DNA from: Theristus sp. LFF4_11
Lineage: Eukaryota; Nematoda; Chromadorea; Monhysterida; Xyalidae
Direction: 5' to 3'
NCBI GenBank assembly: GCA_030248135.1
Contig: JASANC010002070.1
Coordinates: 124,001 to 188,000 of the forward strand
Length of the DNA stretch: 64,000 nt
The notes under the pieces are model-generated. The model did not search any database, had not been told where the DNA came from, and worked only from the letters and a program-made list of their open reading frames with translations. Position numbers and translations under genes: made by a program. The stretch's first letter is position 1. Every line of letters begins with the position of its first letter. This document shows positions 60,918-64,000 of this stretch, piece after piece.

Positions 60918-61901
60918 ATGGACGGTTCCACCATTTTATTGGGCGCTCTGAAAATTTTTGTTTCAATACTTGCCGTCACCGATTCAATGCCCATTGGTCA
61001 GTTTTATTTTTAACTTTCTTTTAACTTGTCAGGCAGTTCTATTGACAACCACAGAGGGCTTTGCAACAGTCAGGCGATGCGTCCAAACCATACCACCAAA
61101 TCCAATCAAACTCCACACTGCAGGAATGCCAGCGACAGCGAGCGTAAACGCAGCTCCAGGGTTTGGCGTCAGTTCACCGCCAGCTCCAGGGTTCGGCGTC
61201 AATTCACCACCAGCTCCAGGGTTCGGCGTCAATTCACCGCCAGCTACAGGGTTCGGCGTCAATTCACCGCCAGCTCCAGGGTTCGGCGTCAGTTCACCGC
61301 CAGCTCCAGGGTTTGGCGTCAGTTTACCAGCAGCGACGCCGATTGCCGCCACAATGACGCCCGACCAAAGCTTTCCGCCGTTTTCCAGCGCGCGGTGGCG
61401 CAATCTGTTCCCATCGGGTATCCAGCTGAGCACTGCTGTGCCACCACCCACGATCGCACCAGCCGCACAGCAACTTTTCAGCCAGTTCAACTTCACGCAG
61501 CTGTCCGAAATGTGCTCTGGACAAGCAGGTACGCAAGTGGCCACATTGAATTGCTCAGTAATGAAGATGAACGGGCAGGGCACACAAAACTATTTTTATC
61601 GGTCACCGGATTACTATAAGCTGCATCACCCAGCGTTTTCCATTTGTTGACCGTTCATACAGGAGTGCAGCGTGCCCGCAACATCGTCGGCTCAGTGCTC
61701 GGAGCGGGCGGCGCATCAAGCGGCGCTGCAGCACCGAACCTGTTTTCCAGTCTGAACCGCCAAATCGCGCCCATCCCATTCGAACAATCCGCATGCGCGA
61801 TGCTCGCCAATCTGAATCGACCAGAGTCAATGCTGGACTCACTTTTAGATTCTTTGCTGCAGTTCCTGCCAGTAAACACGCCACCTACACCTGGAAAGTG
61901 A
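60918..61901 (+). CDS. Secreted Pro/Gly-rich repeat protein, unknown family
   Basis: Three exons give 269 aa: 60918-60996, 61037-61528 and 61663-61901. The N-terminus (MDGSTILLGALKIFVSILAV) reads as a signal peptide. Residues of about 65-125 consist of six 10-aa repeats of the type APGFGVNSPP, coded by exact-length 30-bp units (61152-61331). The C-terminal half is non-repetitive and helix-prone (FSQFNFTQLSEMC, SMLDSLLDSLLQFLPV), with few Cys. The exon 2 acceptor is a tandem CAGGCAG; only the second AG joins exon 1 in frame to the repeat frame, while the first would read a different frame through the repeats. I do not know the family; it resembles secreted low-complexity proteins of invertebrates. 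AATAAA at 62076 is a likely poly(A) signal. Confidence 0.75.
61152..61331 (+). repeat. Six 30-bp tandem repeats within a coding exon
   Basis: The unit GCTCCAGGGTTCGGCGTCAA followed by TTCACCGCCA is repeated six times in register with few substitutions. One unit has GCTACAGGG, changing Pro to Thr; the last has TTTACCAGCA. Confidence 0.95.
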
Positions 61902-62553
61902 CAGACCATTTTTCCCTTCTTTTGTTGACCTAGTTTCTTGTTTTCATTTGTTGAAATCATGGCAAGGAATGTTTTCTTCAATTTTCGCGGTGTCTGATTG
62001 TGTTGATTGACAATAACAGTGGTTGCGAATGAAAACGCATGCGACAACAACTTGTCACCGATTTTATCTGTGCAGAATAAAAAATCCACATGAAACTATT
62101 TTCAATGTGTAGCACAAAAGCAACAGACGGTTACATTCACCATTCTATGTTCACCGCAAATCATTACCATCATAAAATATCGGCTTTTTACGTTCAAACA
62201 ACAAATGGCACTACGGATCGTCTCATGCAGCAATAAATGAATGTTTTAAACTATGGCAAACAGTTCCAAACGGTTATAATTATACTTGTTTCAAAAAGAA
62301 AAATAGATGCCGACGTCCCGGTTTCAAACAACCCTTTTGCCTCAGCTACCGATTCAAACTCCACAACTCTACAGAAAGTGACAAGCATCCAATTTCACGG
62401 CATTCATACAATGTATCACAATAAACCTTTCAATGCATCCACTCTGACAGTAAGCCATTAAAATGCTATACAGCAACAAAACAAACAACCAAAACCGCAG
62501 ATAGACTAGCTGCGCCCAATGAACGACTTTCGCCGACACACAACCACTGATGT
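61902..62553. other. Convergent intergenic gap
   Basis: This holds the 3' ends of the secreted-protein gene (+) and the ZYG11-like gene (-). No further gene or repeat is seen. Confidence 0.4.
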
Positions 62554-64000
62554 TCATTTGCACAAGTGCATAATATCACGGGCGTACTGTCGAATGCACG
62601 CGTGCACACAGGTGGCACAGTGTTGTTTGCGCTCATCATTGTCGTGTGCGTGCGTCGTGTGCTCAGCGATGTCAGCAACAACCTGCATCACCGCAGCAGC
62701 CTTGCACATCGGCACGTATCGCGCTGCGTTCTGCGTGCACACGTGACGCATCGCCCAGAGTGCCCAGAGCTGTGCGCCGCACACGTCCGCACGATGCAGC
62801 AACGCCACAAACGGACGGAACGAGCGGTACGCGACCATCTCCGTGTCCGGCTCGCTCCATTGCACGATCGTGTCGCACTAAACGCTACCGGTTTTTTTGT
62901 ATCTATAGTTGCTTGCTTGAAATTCGTGCCACACCACAGGGTGGCGTGCACAAGTAATCGCAACAACTTCTGCGCCACCCTGTGTAGAGTTAACTGTTGC
63001 GACTGGATGCGCTGCAACGAACGAGAACGCACCAGTGCGCGATTGCAGGTCTCCCAGGACGGCTGTCGGTTGTACCACGGTGGCGTCAAGCAGACGTTCG
63101 CGAGAATGCCGGCCGCGAAATAGCTGACGTCGTTCTTCTCGCTGTGCAGCAGCTTTCTGACAGACAAGAAAACACACACAAACAAATCGCACATGGTTCA
63201 GTGTAGACGTTCGGTTAATCAAATCTAAAGTTAACACAGCGCCGTACATCATCAGCTCGAGACACTGATCAGCAGCGATCAACTGCGAATGCAACGACGG
63301 CACTTCGGCGATGTTGTTCTGCAAACGAATTTGTGTTTGGCTTGCTGTGTCAGCGGTTGCGCCAATAACAGTCGAACTCGAAGCACACCACGGTACACGA
63401 ACCAACAAGCCGAGCACTTTCGTCTGCACACTGGTCGACGTGTTGAACAGACGCAGCACGTCCAGTACGATCGTCAGTCCGCCTTCGTTCACAAACAACG
63501 TGCACGTCGGCGGCGACTCATCTGCAAACGGCACAACTAAAAACATGTTGAGATTTGAGAAAAACACAACCACGACTGCCAGCAAAAACTGAACACTGTT
63601 CTCTGTCAGGAAATCAGAAATCGAAACGAACCAGTGAGATTCCATAGTGCGCTGAGCGTGAACTTGAGCGTGATGTCGCTGTTGTACTGGTTGTTGTGTT
63701 GCTGCTGCTGCTGCTCCTGGTCGTGCTCGTGCGCCTTGCGCTTCACCAACTCAAGCAGGAAACGCATGTAACGTCGGTTGGTGCCCAATTGCACTGTGCT
63801 CTCCGTGGGAACCGGAAACAATAACGAACGAACGAACGAAAAGTGAACAGTTGCAAAAGTATGGACTGGTCAGACAGAAGCAATATGACCAAACGTGAAC
63901 AACACCCAAGATCGCCACCAACTTTCGCAACCAAGAACGACACAATGGCAACGGTCATTCGCGAGATCGCATCATCTGGATTGTTCACCATCGACTCGAG
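62554..64000 (-). CDS. ZYG11/ZER1-family substrate receptor, C-terminal part, 5' end off the right edge
   Basis: Six exons read on the minus strand: 64000-63923 (partial), 63800-63632, 63521-63403, 63318-63248, 63156-63033 and 62877-62554; phases close. ZYG11-family proteins are leucine-rich/armadillo substrate receptors of CUL2 ubiquitin ligases. Visible are armadillo-like repeats with the family blocks TLKFTLSALWNLTDESP, LFVNEGGL, KVLGLLNNIAEV, VSYFAAGILANV and YRSFRPFVALL, ending IMHLCK. A six-Gln run and His/Asn-rich stretch (63670-63720) sit in the loop before SDITLKF. ZYG11B is the closest by pattern, but ZER1 cannot be excluded without the N-terminal part. Confidence 0.88.

Noticed and set aside
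61152..61331. CRISPR-like array of 30-bp repeats
   Set aside because: The units are contiguous without spacers, in frame within a coding exon of a eukaryotic gene.
61026..61619. Arg/Gln/Ser repeat frame through the 30-bp repeats as the main product
   Set aside because: Only the APGFGV frame joins in phase to the downstream exon and to the signal peptide via the second acceptor.

Overview
This window is eukaryotic nuclear DNA from an invertebrate animal. Its genes are split into many short, GC-rich exons with canonical GT-AG introns, and the proteins are metazoan (HDAC3, PUS3, DDX43, ERMP1, KCNQ1, MFSD14, heparan sulfate 3-O-sulfotransferase, ZYG11). Three short blocks of degenerate TTAGGC/TTAGGA sequence and the compact introns would suit a nematode, but nothing here proves the phylum. 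I assembled every gene model by hand, matching splice sites, intron phase and family conservation.

Left third (1-22.6 kb): ERMP1 (3' part missing off the left edge), HDAC3 and PUS3 lie head to tail on the minus strand. After a 5.4 kb nest of transposons, a DDX43-like RNA helicase runs on the plus strand. HDAC3 is intact (430 aa) and PUS3 is intact (432 aa). DDX43 appears to lack one G in a G run at the exon 12 donor.

Middle (22.6-45 kb): a heparan sulfate 3-O-sulfotransferase occupies the minus strand. Its three coding exons are split by a 12.3 kb first intron, which also holds a MITE and two possible unassigned exons. Upstream of it lies a second transposon nest (about 39.8-45.0 kb).

Right third (45-64 kb): on the plus strand are MFSD14 (11 exons, 689 aa), a four-transmembrane protein I do not recognise (8 exons, 360 aa), KCNQ1 (14 exons, 747 aa) and a secreted repeat protein (3 exons, 269 aa). 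On the minus strand is the C-terminal part of a ZYG11-family protein that runs off the right edge.

The most striking non-genic content is a dense set of non-autonomous DNA transposons. At least six copies, from three repeat families, are bounded by 8-bp target-site duplications (hAT-like); several are nested in each other. The two nests fill the two head-to-head intergenic intervals (PUS3/DDX43 and HS3ST/MFSD14). Small TA-flanked or CTG-flanked MITEs sit inside introns of most genes. One MITE copy carries a perfect 141-bp copy of an exon-intron junction of the very gene whose intron it occupies. I see no bacterial, viral or CRISPR feature.
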